Of a DNA stretch of 64,000 nucleotides, positions 16,521 through 25,442 are shown piece by piece; position 1 is the first letter of the stretch; every line of letters begins with the position of its first letter. Both the position numbers and the translations under genes were made by a program. The stretch spans positions 82,525-146,524 of the forward strand of contig JBELMC010000001.1 of assembly GCA_042096155.1 (NCBI GenBank). The letters are read 5' to 3'. This DNA is from Dinoroseobacter sp042096155. GTDB taxonomy: Bacteria; Pseudomonadota; Alphaproteobacteria; Rhodobacterales; Rhodobacteraceae. Under the pieces are notes generated by a model, which was not told where the DNA came from, made no database searches, and saw only the letters and a program-made list of their open reading frames with translations.

Positions 16521-18488
16521 ATGCGACGGATCAAATGGACCGCGATTGCGCTCCTCACCTTGATGGCAACTGCGACGAATGCGCAATCTGACCGCCCACG
16601 CCTTTTGGTTCAGGGTCTGGAAGCCGCCAGCACCCAAGATTGGACCACCGCCAATGCTGCGATGCGCGCATTGCAAGACCAGCCAGCGCGCGATGTCATC
16701 CAATGGACCAAATTGCGCGCACGCGAAGGCACCTTTTTGGAATATCTTGATTTTTTGACGCGCAATGCGGATTGGCCCGGCATGTCTTTGCTGGCGGCCC
16801 GTGGCGAGGCCTCGATCCCCGACACGGCCCGCGCTGCGGATGTGTTGGCTTATTTTGCCGACCATGCGCCCCGCACTGGCGAGGGCACGCTTCGACTGGC
16901 GGCCGTTGAGAGAGCCCGTGGCAATATCGTCCAAGCCGACGCGCTGATCGTGAACGCCTGGCGTGCGTTCCGTCTGGATGCGGAGACCGAGGCCAAATTC
17001 CTGGCGCAGTTCAGCGCCCTTCTGGCCGATCACCATGCCGATCGGCTTGATAACCTGTTGTGGGACGGCGCCACAGGTGCCGCGCGCCGCATGATCCCGT
17101 TGGTGTCCAACGACGCGCGTCTGTCCGCGCAAGCCCGGATCGCGCTGCGCGAAAACCAAGACGGTGTCGACGCCGCCATTGAGGCTGTGCCCGCTGACTT
17201 GCAAAACGGTGCGGGCCTCGCCTACGAGCGCTATTTGTGGCGCCTGAACAAAAACCGTTCGGACGATGCACGAGATTTGATGCTGGACCGCTCGACCTCG
17301 GCGGCAGCCCTGGGTCGCCCCGAACTCTGGGGCAACCGCAGACGGTCTTTTGCCCGCGATCTGATGCGCGACGGTCGCAACCGCGAGGCCTACCAGCTGG
17401 CCGCCAATCACTTCATCGGTCAGGGCCGAGGCGAGGCTCCGCGCGGCAACAATTACAGTGACTTGGAATGGTTGGCAGGCTTTATTGCCCTGCGCAAGCT
17501 CGGTGACCCCCACGTCGCCTTGCGTCATTTCCAACGCCATCAGGCCGCTGTCGCCTCGCCCATTTCACTGGGCCGCGCCGGATATTGGGAGGGTCGCGCC
17601 TATGAGGCGATGGGCGACAGCGACAAGGCTCGTGCCGCCTATCTGCGCGCAGCCACCCATCAAACCAGTTTCTATGGTCAGCTTGCCGCGGAGCGGGCAG
17701 GCGTTGCGACAGATCCCGCGCTGGTTGGAACAGAAACCTTCCCCGATTGGCGCGAAGCCACATTTCTTGGCACGTCCGTCATGCGCGCGGGCTTGTTTTT
17801 GCACGAAGCCGGCAATCGCACTCTGGCCAACCGATTTATCGGGCATCTGTCGGAGCGTTTGGAGCGCAGCCAACGCGGACAGCTCGCCGATCTGGTCCTG
17901 GCGCTGAACGAACCCTTCATCGCGCTCCGGCTCGCCAAATACGCAGCAGGCGAAGGCCAGCTGTTGCATCGGGCCTATCACCCTGTGACAAATTTAATCC
18001 GCAGCCCGCTGCCTGTGAACCCAGCCCTCGCGCTGGCGATTGCACGACGTGAATCCGAGTTCAATCCGACAGTGGTCAGCCCGGCAGGCGCGCTTGGCCT
18101 GATGCAAGTGATGCCGCGCACGGGCGAGGCGATGGCGCGCGATCTCGGTATTGCGCAGTTTCAAACCGCGCATTTGTTGTCGCAGCCGAACCTGAACGCG
18201 CGGCTGGGCAGCCAATATTTGTTGCAACAGATCCAGGAATTTGGCAGCAATATCCTCCTGGTGGCGGCGGCCTATAATGCCGGGCCGTCACGCGCGCGCG
18301 CCTGGATCGCGCGTTTCGGCGACCCCCGCAGCGGGCAGGTCGATATTGTCGACTGGGTCGAACACATACCGTTCCGCGAGACCCGCAACTATGTCATGCG
18401 GATCACCGAGTCGCTGCTGGTCTACCAGATGATGCTGGCCGGGCGTCCGTTGAAGCTTGCGCCAACCCAGATCCTTACGATGCGCTAG
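16521..18488 (+). CDS. slt: Soluble lytic murein transglycosylase
   Basis: A 655-residue periplasmic enzyme that cleaves glycan strands to 1,6-anhydro-muropeptides. A signal peptide (about 1-21, ending T-N-A) is followed by a long helical repeat region forming the ring-shaped superhelix. The C-terminal SLT domain has the catalytic E511 in R-R-E-S-E-F-N-P, then G-A-L-G-L-M-Q-V-M-P and A-A-Y-N-A-G-P. I choose the ATG of M-R-R-I-K-W since the signal peptide starts there. The 3' end overlaps the convergent DMT transporter gene by 14 bases. Confidence 0.93.
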   Translation: MRRIKWTAIALLTLMATATNAQSDRPRLLVQGLEAASTQDWTTANAAMRALQDQPARDVIQWTKLRAREGTFLEYLDFLTRNADWPGMSLLAARGEASIPDTARAADVLAYFADHAPRTGEGTLRLAAVERARGNIVQADALIVNAWRAFRLDAETEAKFLAQFSALLADHHADRLDNLLWDGATGAARRMIPLVSNDARLSAQARIALRENQDGVDAAIEAVPADLQNGAGLAYERYLWRLNKNRSDDARDLMLDRSTSAAALGRPELWGNRRRSFARDLMRDGRNREAYQLAANHFIGQGRGEAPRGNNYSDLEWLAGFIALRKLGDPHVALRHFQRHQAAVASPISLGRAGYWEGRAYEAMGDSDKARAAYLRAATHQTSFYGQLAAERAGVATDPALVGTETFPDWREATFLGTSVMRAGLFLHEAGNRTLANRFIGHLSERLERSQRGQLADLVLALNEPFIALRLAKYAAGEGQLLHRAYHPVTNLIRSPLPVNPALALAIARRESEFNPTVVSPAGALGLMQVMPRTGEAMARDLGIAQFQTAHLLSQPNLNARLGSQYLLQQIQEFGSNILLVAAAYNAGPSRARAWIARFGDPRSGQVDIVDWVEHIPFRETRNYVMRITESLLVYQMMLAGRPLKLAPTQILTMR

Positions 18489-19356
18489 CGACGCGCTTTT
18501 GGTGCTCGCGCCACAATGTAAACAGCCCGGCAGCCACAACAATAGCCGCCCCAATGGCAACGTTTATACGCAAGGTCTCGCCGAAAATCGTAATTCCGAG
18601 GGCCGCGGCAAACACCAGCTGCAGAAAAGCAAACGGCTGGACCACCCCCGCCTCGGCCACCTCATAGCATTTGATTAACGTGAAATGTCCCGTCACGCCG
18701 GTCACGCACAACGCCGCCATCCACATCGAATCTGAGGGGGTCATTGGCTCCAGAAACCAGATGCCGATCAAGGTCGCTGCAACCGCCCCCGCCGTTCCTG
18801 TCCAAAAAAAGCTTGTCGCAGCACTGTCTTGTCGCGCCACATACCGGGTCAGCAAACCATAAAGCGCGAACATCAACGCCGACGCCAACGGCACCAGCGC
18901 ATAGATCGAGAACACGCCACCGCTGGGCTGTAAGATGATCAGGACCCCGACAAAGCCGACCGCAATCGCAGTCCACCTACGCCACCCGACAGACTCGCCC
19001 AAAACGATCCCGGACAGTGCTGCGATCAACAACGGGTAGCTTGTGAAAACCGCATGGCTCTCGGTCAGCCCCAGCAAGGTGAATGCGGTCACCATGACAC
19101 AAATCTCAACCACCAATAGCACAGACCGAAACATCTGCATCAACGGCTGCTTCGTCAAAGCGACCCGACGCACACCGCCCGCTTTGCGCACAGCAAGAGC
19201 AATCACGAAAGCCGCGAAAAACCAATAGCGGATCATCACCACCATGAAGACGTTGTATTCAGACGCCAAATGCCGCGAAATCGCGTCTTGGCTGGCGAAA
19301 ACCGCTGTGGTCGCGATCATCAGCCAGATGCCCAACCAAGTGTTGTTATTTATCAT
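18475..19356 (-). CDS. DMT-superfamily (EamA) transporter
   Basis: A 293-residue inner-membrane protein with ten predicted helices in two EamA halves. Each half ends with the usual G-E/E-x-x-x-x-x-x-W-x-A or G-E-T-L motif before the last helices. Such proteins export metabolites or amino acids; the substrate cannot be read from the sequence. The start ATG overlaps the mnmD stop by 4 bases (ATGA), so the two are likely coupled. Confidence 0.88.
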   Translation of the reverse strand: MINNNTWLGIWLMIATTAVFASQDAISRHLASEYNVFMVVMIRYWFFAAFVIALAVRKAGGVRRVALTKQPLMQMFRSVLLVVEICVMVTAFTLLGLTESHAVFTSYPLLIAALSGIVLGESVGWRRWTAIAVGFVGVLIILQPSGGVFSIYALVPLASALMFALYGLLTRYVARQDSAATSFFWTGTAGAVAATLIGIWFLEPMTPSDSMWMAALCVTGVTGHFTLIKCYEVAEAGVVQPFAFLQLVFAAALGITIFGETLRINVAIGAAIVVAAGLFTLWREHQKRVASAS

Positions 19357-20015
19357 GTCAGAGGATCCAATACACCAACACTCATGTGTCGCTTGCGGCC
19401 GTAGCCCGGTTTGCGCGTCACTGTAAAGCCTGCCATTTGCAGCGCGCGGCGAACGTGGCCTGCAGCGGTATAGCTGGCAAATGTCCCGCCTGGGGCGGTG
19501 TGTCGTGCAACAGCGCGCATCAGATCAGGGCCCCAGAGCTCGGGGTTCTTGGCCGGCGAAAATCCGTCCAGAAACCATGCATCAGCCATGCCCGTCCACA
19601 TGGGCAACGCCGTCCGGGCATCGCCTTCGATCACGGTCAGCGTGGCCTTGCCAAGCTGCCATGTCCCCCCATGGCCCGTCCATATATCCAGCAAAGGTGT
19701 CGGATCGAGCATCGGAAACGGCGCCAAAGCACGGGCCATATCATCCACAGACAAGGGAAACGCCTCAAATGATGTATATCGAAACGGTACTGCGCTGGCA
19801 TGCAGGACGGACAGAAAGCTCAGACCCGTGCCAAAGCCCAGCTCGGCAATGTGGAACCCGGGCACCAAACGCGTCGGTAAATCATTGCCACGCAAAAACA
19901 CATGGGCGGTCTCGGCGACACCATCATCCAACGAATAATACGGATCGTCAAAACGTCGGGCGATGGGCACTTCGCCCTGCCACGCGACATCTGAACGGTG
20001 GTCCTTGCTGCACAT
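19353..20015 (-). CDS. mnmD: tRNA 5-methylaminomethyl-2-thiouridine methyltransferase MnmD
   Basis: A 220-residue methyltransferase matching the N-terminal half of E. coli MnmC. It makes the final methylation of mnm5s2U at the tRNA wobble position. Support: the D-D-P-Y-Y-S opening, the SAM-binding E-L-G-F-G-T-G-L near 64, D-A-W-F-L-D-G-F-S-P-A-K-N-P near 158, and the C-terminal G-Y-G-R-K-R-H-M. The frame is open upstream into the divergent gene; I take M-C-S-K-D because the conserved domain begins right after. The oxidoreductase half of MnmC is absent here but a separate FAD enzyme starts 52 bases away, divergently. Confidence 0.87.
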   Translation of the reverse strand: MCSKDHRSDVAWQGEVPIARRFDDPYYSLDDGVAETAHVFLRGNDLPTRLVPGFHIAELGFGTGLSFLSVLHASAVPFRYTSFEAFPLSVDDMARALAPFPMLDPTPLLDIWTGHGGTWQLGKATLTVIEGDARTALPMWTGMADAWFLDGFSPAKNPELWGPDLMRAVARHTAPGGTFASYTAAGHVRRALQMAGFTVTRKPGYGRKRHMSVGVLDPLT

Positions 20016-20067
20016 CTGCCCTAAGCCTCTGACCCAACACACGCCACAATGCGCAGGAGACTGAGGC

Positions 20068-21111
20068 TTGGCAATCGCAGACTTCACCGTTTTGGGCGGC
20101 GGCATCTTCGGCTTGTCGATCGCATGGGTCTTGACCCAAAGAGGCGCCAAGGTGCGCTTGATCGAGCGTGCCCAGATCGGGGCGGGCAGCTCCGGAGGGA
20201 TCGTCGGTGCGCTGGCTCCGCACACACCTGAGAATTGGAACGAGAAAAAGGCGTTCCAGCGCGACAGCCTGTTGATGGCCGAGCAGTTTTGGTCCGAGAT
20301 CGCCGACGTCTCGGGCCAAGATCCCGGCTATGCCCGCTTGGGTCGGCTGCAAGCAATCCAAGATCCGCGCGGGCTGGAACTGGCGCGCGCGCGCGCCAAG
20401 GGCGCCACGCAGCTGTGGCAGGGTCAAGCGCAATGGGATCTTGTGCCAGATGACAGCTTTTCCGGCTGGGCCCCTGCCGCGCCAACCGGATGGATGATCC
20501 AAGACACCCTGACCGCGCGCTTGCATCCGCGACGCGCATGTACGGCGTTGGCAACAGCGCTCCGCGCGGTCGGAGCGGACCTCCTGCTTGGCGATCATCC
20601 GTGCCAAGGTGTTGTGATCGAGGCAACGGGCGTTGCAGGGTTGCATGCGCTTTCGCGTGCCAAGTGCAAGCTGGTCGGCACCGGGGTCAAGGGCCAAGCC
20701 GCGCTGCTCGATTATGACGCCCGTGCGCTGCCACAATTGTTCTTGGACGCGCTGCACATCGTGCCCCATGCAGATGGAACAACTGCAATCGGATCAACCT
20801 CTGAGCGGACATACACTGACGGCGCCACAACCGATGGTCTGCTCGACGCCTTGATTGAAAAGGCGCGCAACATCTGCCCGGCCTTGCGGGACGCGCCGGT
20901 TTTGCAACGCTGGGCGGGTGAGCGCCCACGCGCAAAATCTCGCGCGCCGATATTGGGCGAGCATCCTCTGTGGCCTGGTCATTTCATCGCCAATGGCGGC
21001 TTCAAAATCGGTTTTGGTATGGCGCCCAAAGTCGCCCAAGTGATGGCAGATCTGGTGCTGGAAGGCCACGATGCGATCCCTGAGGGTTTTCGGCCAGAGG
21101 CTAGTCTTTGA
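20068..21111 (+). CDS. FAD-dependent oxidoreductase (DAO family), possible stand-alone MnmC oxidase
   Basis: A 347-residue flavoprotein of the D-amino-acid oxidase fold. The N-terminal dinucleotide motif G-G-G-I-F-G-L-S is at 9-16, followed by the E-R-A strand end and G-A-G-S-S-G-G-I. A late F-I-A-N-G-G-F-K-I-G segment near 304 closes the FAD site. The start is TTG, the only suitable codon near the conserved beginning, with GGAGACTGAGG upstream. Its head-to-head position beside mnmD suggests it is the missing cmnm5-tRNA oxidase half of MnmC, but that is inference. An amino-acid oxidase role is equally possible from sequence. Confidence 0.75.
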   Translation: MAIADFTVLGGGIFGLSIAWVLTQRGAKVRLIERAQIGAGSSGGIVGALAPHTPENWNEKKAFQRDSLLMAEQFWSEIADVSGQDPGYARLGRLQAIQDPRGLELARARAKGATQLWQGQAQWDLVPDDSFSGWAPAAPTGWMIQDTLTARLHPRRACTALATALRAVGADLLLGDHPCQGVVIEATGVAGLHALSRAKCKLVGTGVKGQAALLDYDARALPQLFLDALHIVPHADGTTAIGSTSERTYTDGATTDGLLDALIEKARNICPALRDAPVLQRWAGERPRAKSRAPILGEHPLWPGHFIANGGFKIGFGMAPKVAQVMADLVLEGHDAIPEGFRPEASL

Positions 21112-21550
21112 CCCAGCGCGACAGCGCGACCTCGTCTTCCTGTTGCGCCGCAACCCACTGCGCCGACGCAGTTGTAAGCTCTTTTTTCCAGAACGGTGCG
21201 CGCGATTTCAGGTAGTCCATCAGGAATTCTGCAGCCGCGAACGCGTCTGTGCGGTGCGGCGCAGTGGTGGCCACCATCATGATGATTTCACCGACCTGCA
21301 AGACCCCGTAGCGGTGGATGACCAGCACGTCGCCAAGCGCCCAACGCGCTTGCGCCGTCTTGGCGATTTGCGTGATCGCGCGCTCGGTCATGCCGGGATA
21401 ATGTTCGATCTCAAGGCCCTGCAAGCCACCACTGACATCGCGCACCAGGCCACTGAACGTGACAACGGCCCCTTGATCGGTGCGGCTTTCGACAAATCGA
21501 GACAGCTCCGCGCCGGGATCAAACCATTCGGCCTGAACCGCAATCCGCAT
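21101..21550 (-). CDS. moaE: Molybdopterin synthase catalytic subunit MoaE
   Basis: A 149-residue enzyme that converts precursor Z (cPMP) to molybdopterin with sulfur from MoaD. Family signatures: V-T-F-S-G-L-V-R-D near 30, L-E-I-E-H-Y-P-G-M near 46, I-H-R-Y-G near 78, H-R-x-D-A-F-A-A-A near 99, and the catalytic K-S-R-A-P-F-W-K-K-E near 114-123. It lies 3 bases after moaD. The 3' end overlaps the convergent FAD oxidoreductase by 11 bases. Confidence 0.95.
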   Translation of the reverse strand: MRIAVQAEWFDPGAELSRFVESRTDQGAVVTFSGLVRDVSGGLQGLEIEHYPGMTERAITQIAKTAQARWALGDVLVIHRYGVLQVGEIIMMVATTAPHRTDAFAAAEFLMDYLKSRAPFWKKELTTASAQWVAAQQEDEVALSRWVKD

Positions 21551-21553
21551 CGT

Positions 21554-21805
21554 TTATCCGCCAGTCATCGGTGGAAAGAACGCCACTTCGCGGGCCCCCG
21601 CCAAAGACGCGTCCATATCCGCAAGCTCTTGATCAATGGCCACGCGTATGGTGCTCAGATCCGAAAAGGCCAGATCATAGCGATCTTCGCGGGCGCGCAA
21701 TTCCGTGACCAAGTCCGCAGCCGTTCTGGCGGATGTCTCAAGCTCTTCGGATCCCAGACCAATCCGTTCACGCAGCCAGGCGAAATACATCACTCGCAAA
21801 GTCAT
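21554..21805 (-). CDS. moaD: Molybdopterin synthase sulfur carrier MoaD
   Basis: An 83-residue ubiquitin-like sulfur carrier. The M-x-L-R-V-M-Y-F-A-W-L-R-E start and the C-terminal F-F-P-P-M-T-G-G are diagnostic; the terminal Gly-Gly is thiocarboxylated and inserts into MoaE. The open frame extends upstream into pgsA, but the ATG that overlaps the pgsA stop by 4 bases gives the family length. Genes run pgsA-moaD-moaE. Confidence 0.95.
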   Translation of the reverse strand: MTLRVMYFAWLRERIGLGSEELETSARTAADLVTELRAREDRYDLAFSDLSTIRVAIDQELADMDASLAGAREVAFFPPMTGG

Positions 21806-22428
21806 TTTGCGCCCTGAAGATATGGCAATGCTTTGATGAAATAGTCGGCTCCCGTCAGAAACGTCAGCACAGACGCGATCCACAACAACAACAGCCCGAT
21901 CCATTCAACCGCCGCATGCAACCCCGGCAGAGAGCCGCCATGCTCGATCGCCATGGCGCCGAACAAGACCGCAATGGCCACCATCTGCGCCGTCGTTTTC
22001 CACTTGGCCAGCTTGGTGACCGCCAGTTTGGCCGAATCGGCGCCCAAAAATTCGCGCAACCCGGAAACGAAAACCTCTCGGAACAAAATCACCGTGACCG
22101 GCAGGACAAGCCAAGGGGTCATCCCCGAATAGCCCACAATAATCGCCAACGCGATCACCACCATGGTCTTGTCGGCAATCGGGTCGAGCATCGCGCCAAA
22201 CTTGCTTTCTTGTTTCCAAGCCCGCGCGATATAGCCATCGACGAAATCAGTCAGAGCCGCGCCAATAAACAAAATCAATGCCAACCAATCCGCCGCAGGC
22301 CGGTGGAAATACAAGAACATGATTGCCACGCCCGGAGCGGCGAGCAGACGCAGAATCGTCAATATGTTCGGCCATGTCCATATCATAGCGCTGTTGTAGC
22401 GGGGCCGCGCGTCAGAGGAAAGTGGCAC
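21802..22428 (-). CDS. pgsA: CDP-diacylglycerol--glycerol-3-phosphate 3-phosphatidyltransferase
   Basis: A membrane CDP-alcohol phosphotransferase that makes phosphatidylglycerol phosphate. The signature D-F-V-D-G-Y-I-A-R with downstream G-A-M-L-D-P-I-A-D-K is visible, among about five helices. Two starts compete. The GTG reported here has GAGGG 4 bases upstream and gives 208 residues. An ATG 14 codons later (position 22386) lacks a ribosome site but coincides with the start of family conservation (W-T-W-P-N-I-L-T) and gives 194 residues. The gene lies 37 bases after uvrC. Confidence 0.93.
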   Translation of the reverse strand: MPLSSDARPRYNSAMIWTWPNILTILRLLAAPGVAIMFLYFHRPAADWLALILFIGAALTDFVDGYIARAWKQESKFGAMLDPIADKTMVVIALAIIVGYSGMTPWLVLPVTVILFREVFVSGLREFLGADSAKLAVTKLAKWKTTAQMVAIAVLFGAMAIEHGGSLPGLHAAVEWIGLLLLWIASVLTFLTGADYFIKALPYLQGAK

Positions 22429-22465
22429 ATCGCCCTCAGGGAGGGGTTATGTCCGCAGTTTCGCA

Positions 22466-24376
22466 TCAAACGCCTGAGTTGAAGAAATCGTAAATTTTTT
22501 CCGCCATTGCGGCCGAAATCCCATCAACCGCTTTCAGATCCTCCAAATGCGCGCGACTGATCGCTTTGGCGGAGCCGAAATGCGCCAGCAATGCCCGTTT
22601 TCGCGCCGCACCCACGCCCGCGATTTCATCGAGCGGTGTCGCCGTAAAGGCTTTTGCACGCTTCGCGCGGTGGGTCCCAATGGCAAAGCGATGAGCCTCG
22701 TCGCGCAGTCTTTGGACAAAATACAACACAGGATCATTGTGCCGCAGCGCAAATGGTCGTGCACCTGGACGATAAAACTCCTCTTTGCCGGCGTCGCGGT
22801 CTTCGCCTTTGGCGACACCGACAAACGGCACATCTTCGACACCCAGATCGGCCAGGATCTCGGCCACAGCGCTGATCTGACCTGCGCCGCCATCAATCAA
22901 TAGAAGATCTGGCCAAGCCTCGGATTTTCGCTCTGGATCCTCTTTCAACAGCCGCTTGAACCGGCGCTCTAACACCTCTTTCATCATTCCGAAATCGTCG
23001 CCCGGTGTCAGGCTATCGCCCTTGATGTTGAACTTCCTGTACTGACTTTTCAAAAAGCCCTCAGGCCCGGCCACGATCATGCCACCAACCGCATTGGTGC
23101 CTTGAATGTGGCTGTTATCATAAACTTCGATCCGTTTCGGAGGGCCATCGAGGTCGAAAGCTTCGGCCAGCCCGGTCAGCAACTTGCCTTGCGTCGCGCT
23201 CTCGCTCATCTTGCGGGCCAGGCTCTCTCGGGCATTGCGCGCCGCGCCCTCGACCAGCTCGGCCTTTTCACCACGTTGGGGCATCGAAATCTCGACCTTA
23301 CGACCCAGCTTTTGGGTCAATGCGGCCTGCATCAGGTCTTCATTTTCGATTCGATGACTGAGAAGGATTTGCCGAGGCGGTTCGCGATCGCCGTAGAATT
23401 GACCAAGGAACGCCTCGAGAATTTCCGCCTCTTCTGCGCCCGCCCCGGTGCGCGGATAATAATCGCGATTGCCCCAATTCTGATTGGCGCGGATGAAGAA
23501 CACCTGCACACAGGCTTGTCCCTTTTCCAGATGCAGCGCGACGACATCGGCCTCAGGCACGGTCTGCGGATTGATCCCTTGGGTGGTCTGCACCTGGGTC
23601 AAGGCTTTGATCCGGTCTCGCAATGCGGCGGCCCGCTCAAATTCCATCGCATCCGAAGCCTCGGCCATTTGCTTGGCCAAATCCCCTTGGACCTTGGTCG
23701 ATTTGCCCGACAAGAACCGCTCAGCATCGCTGACGAGCGCGGCATAGGTCTTTTCAGAGACCTTCCCAACACACGGCGCAGCGCAGCGTTTGATCTGGTA
23801 CAGAAGACACGGACGCGTGCGGCTCTCGAATATTGCGTCGGAGCAATTGCGCAGCAAAAACACCCGCTGCAGCTGATTCAATGTCCGATTAACAGCGCCT
23901 GCGCTGGCGAAGGGGCCGTAATAATTGCCCTGTTCTGTCTTCGCGCCGCGATGTTTCTTGATTTGCGGATAGCCATGGGACTTGGACACAAGAATATTTG
24001 GAAAGCTCTTGTCGTCGCGCAAAAGCACGTTGTAACGCGGCTTGAGCTGCTTGATCAGGTTTTGTTCCAGCAACAACGCTTCGGTCTCAGTCTTGGTGGT
24101 CAGAAACATCATCAAAGATGTTTCGCTGATCATGCGTGCGATGCGTCCCGAATGGCCTGATGGCCTTGCATAGTTCGACACCCGCGCACGCAAATTCCGC
24201 GCCTTACCAACATAAAGCACCCGATTGTCGGAATCGAGCATCCGGTACACCCCTGGCGACCCATCAAGGGTCTGAAGATACGCCTGAATACATGCGTGCC
24301 CGGTCACTCTGGGCGCATCCATGTCGGGCGAAGTCAAATTGTTATGGGACATAGAGTGAGTCTCGACCGCCAGCAT
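22466..24376 (-). CDS. uvrC: Excinuclease ABC subunit C
   Basis: The nuclease that makes both incisions in nucleotide excision repair. Domains in order: GIY-YIG nuclease (P-G-V-Y-R-M then L-Y-V-G-K-A-R-N-L-R, about residues 38-65), a cysteine cluster near 197 (R-P-C-L-L-Y-Q-I-K-R-C-A-A-P-C), the UVR/UvrB-binding motif near 235-260, an RNase H-like domain (V-Y-D-N-S-H-I-Q-G near 422), and a C-terminal double helix-hairpin-helix (G-V-G-A-A-R-K-R near 582). At 636 residues it is normal. An ATG 8 codons downstream (24352) is an alternative start; neither has a clear ribosome site. Confidence 0.96.
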   Translation of the reverse strand: MLAVETHSMSHNNLTSPDMDAPRVTGHACIQAYLQTLDGSPGVYRMLDSDNRVLYVGKARNLRARVSNYARPSGHSGRIARMISETSLMMFLTTKTETEALLLEQNLIKQLKPRYNVLLRDDKSFPNILVSKSHGYPQIKKHRGAKTEQGNYYGPFASAGAVNRTLNQLQRVFLLRNCSDAIFESRTRPCLLYQIKRCAAPCVGKVSEKTYAALVSDAERFLSGKSTKVQGDLAKQMAEASDAMEFERAAALRDRIKALTQVQTTQGINPQTVPEADVVALHLEKGQACVQVFFIRANQNWGNRDYYPRTGAGAEEAEILEAFLGQFYGDREPPRQILLSHRIENEDLMQAALTQKLGRKVEISMPQRGEKAELVEGAARNARESLARKMSESATQGKLLTGLAEAFDLDGPPKRIEVYDNSHIQGTNAVGGMIVAGPEGFLKSQYRKFNIKGDSLTPGDDFGMMKEVLERRFKRLLKEDPERKSEAWPDLLLIDGGAGQISAVAEILADLGVEDVPFVGVAKGEDRDAGKEEFYRPGARPFALRHNDPVLYFVQRLRDEAHRFAIGTHRAKRAKAFTATPLDEIAGVGAARKRALLAHFGSAKAISRAHLEDLKAVDGISAAMAEKIYDFFNSGV

Positions 24377-24653
24377 AGATTTGGCAAGTGTTACAAGTAA
24401 AAATACATCCCCAAAATCTGTGGATAACTCGGTGGATCATTGGGACGCGGTCGGGCTTTTACCTTTAAAATAAGGCACATCCTTCGATCTGCTTAATTTT
24501 TTGGCAATAAATTAAGTAATTGAAATAAAACACAATTTTTTGTTGACTTTGCCAAGTCACTGATTAAGTTCACAAAAAATTCATATTTGCACCGTATTTC
24601 AATCAAAGGTGGATAAATTTTTTGACCTAATCTGCGCCCGACGATGTGGCGGC
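24377..24653 (-). other. AT-rich gap upstream of uvrC with DnaA-box-like sites
   Basis: This 277-base gap between the SDR gene and uvrC, both minus strand, contains a stretch (about 24480-24625) far richer in A and T than the rest of the window. A perfect DnaA box (TGTGGATAA, the complement of TTATCCACA) is at 24419-24427, and a one-mismatch version (GGTGGATAA) at 24608-24616. A perfect 6-bp dyad, TGACTT-TGCC-AAGTCA, is at 24544-24559. The run AATTTTTT followed by G recurs three times. It must contain the uvrC promoter; any replication or operator role is unproven. I see no coding gene in it. Confidence 0.5.
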
Positions 24654-25430
24654 CTATTCCGGTCCTTGCACATCTGGGGTTTGCCACCCCAGATGCTGGC
24701 CTCCGTCGACGCAAATCAACTGGCCCGTGACTTCGTCTGCGTCCAAAAAATATCCCAAGGCCTGGCAAATGCCCTTGGGGCTGGACCCGCGTTGTAAAAC
24801 GGTGTTTGCGCGTTGCGCTGCAAAATGACTGGCGCTCTGGCGTGCACCTTGCAGCGTGGGGCCAGGACCGATCGCGTTGACGCGCACCCGTGGCGCAAGC
24901 GCCCGCGCAGATGTCTGTGTCAGCGTCCACAATGCGGTCTTTGCCAAGGTGTAAGTCATGAATTCTGGCGTGAGTTTACGGACCCGTTGATCAACCATGT
25001 TCACGATCAATCCGGGCGCCACAGGCTCGCCACCCGCATCACGTGGGGCCTCCGGCACCTGTGCCACAAAGCCCTGTGTCAGGATAAACGGCGCTTGCAG
25101 GTTTGAGCGAAAATGCCGATCCCAGCTGTCCCGGGTGGCGCTGTCCAAGGTGTCATATTCGAAGATAGAAGCGTTGTTGATCAACACGCTCAACGGCCCC
25201 ACGGCCGCAACCGCGCGGCTCACCAATTCTTGCGCCGCATCCAGATCCAGAAGATCGGCCTTCAAAGCCTCGGCCTGCACACCCAAAGCACGACACGCCG
25301 CCACAGTGTCAGCCGCCCCTGCATCAGAGCTCACATAATGGACCGCGATGTCATATCCGCGGGCGGCCAGGTAAAGCGCCATGTCCCGGCCCAGCCTTTT
25401 CCCGGCGCCCGTAATCAAAGCTGCGCGCAT
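24654..25430 (-). CDS. SDR family oxidoreductase, pteridine-reductase-like
   Basis: A 258-residue short-chain dehydrogenase with a Rossmann fold. The cofactor motif T-G-A-G-K-R-L-G at 7-14 resembles that of pteridine reductase/FolM-type SDRs. N-N-A-S near 87 is typical. The catalytic tyrosine-lysine pair is Y-T-L-A-K near 168. N-A-I-G-P-G-P and a C-terminal D-G-G-Q-H-L complete the pattern. It probably reduces a small carbonyl or pterin with NAD(P)H. The FolM idea rests only on motif style. Confidence 0.85.
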   Translation of the reverse strand: MRAALITGAGKRLGRDMALYLAARGYDIAVHYVSSDAGAADTVAACRALGVQAEALKADLLDLDAAQELVSRAVAAVGPLSVLINNASIFEYDTLDSATRDSWDRHFRSNLQAPFILTQGFVAQVPEAPRDAGGEPVAPGLIVNMVDQRVRKLTPEFMTYTLAKTALWTLTQTSARALAPRVRVNAIGPGPTLQGARQSASHFAAQRANTVLQRGSSPKGICQALGYFLDADEVTGQLICVDGGQHLGWQTPDVQGPE

Positions 25431-25442
25431 CGCTGTGTCCTT

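Noticed and set aside
24410..24640. Chromosomal replication origin
   Set aside because: Two DnaA-like boxes and AT richness are not enough; typical origin neighbours such as dnaA, dnaN, hemE or parAB are absent. Kept only as a candidate regulatory region.
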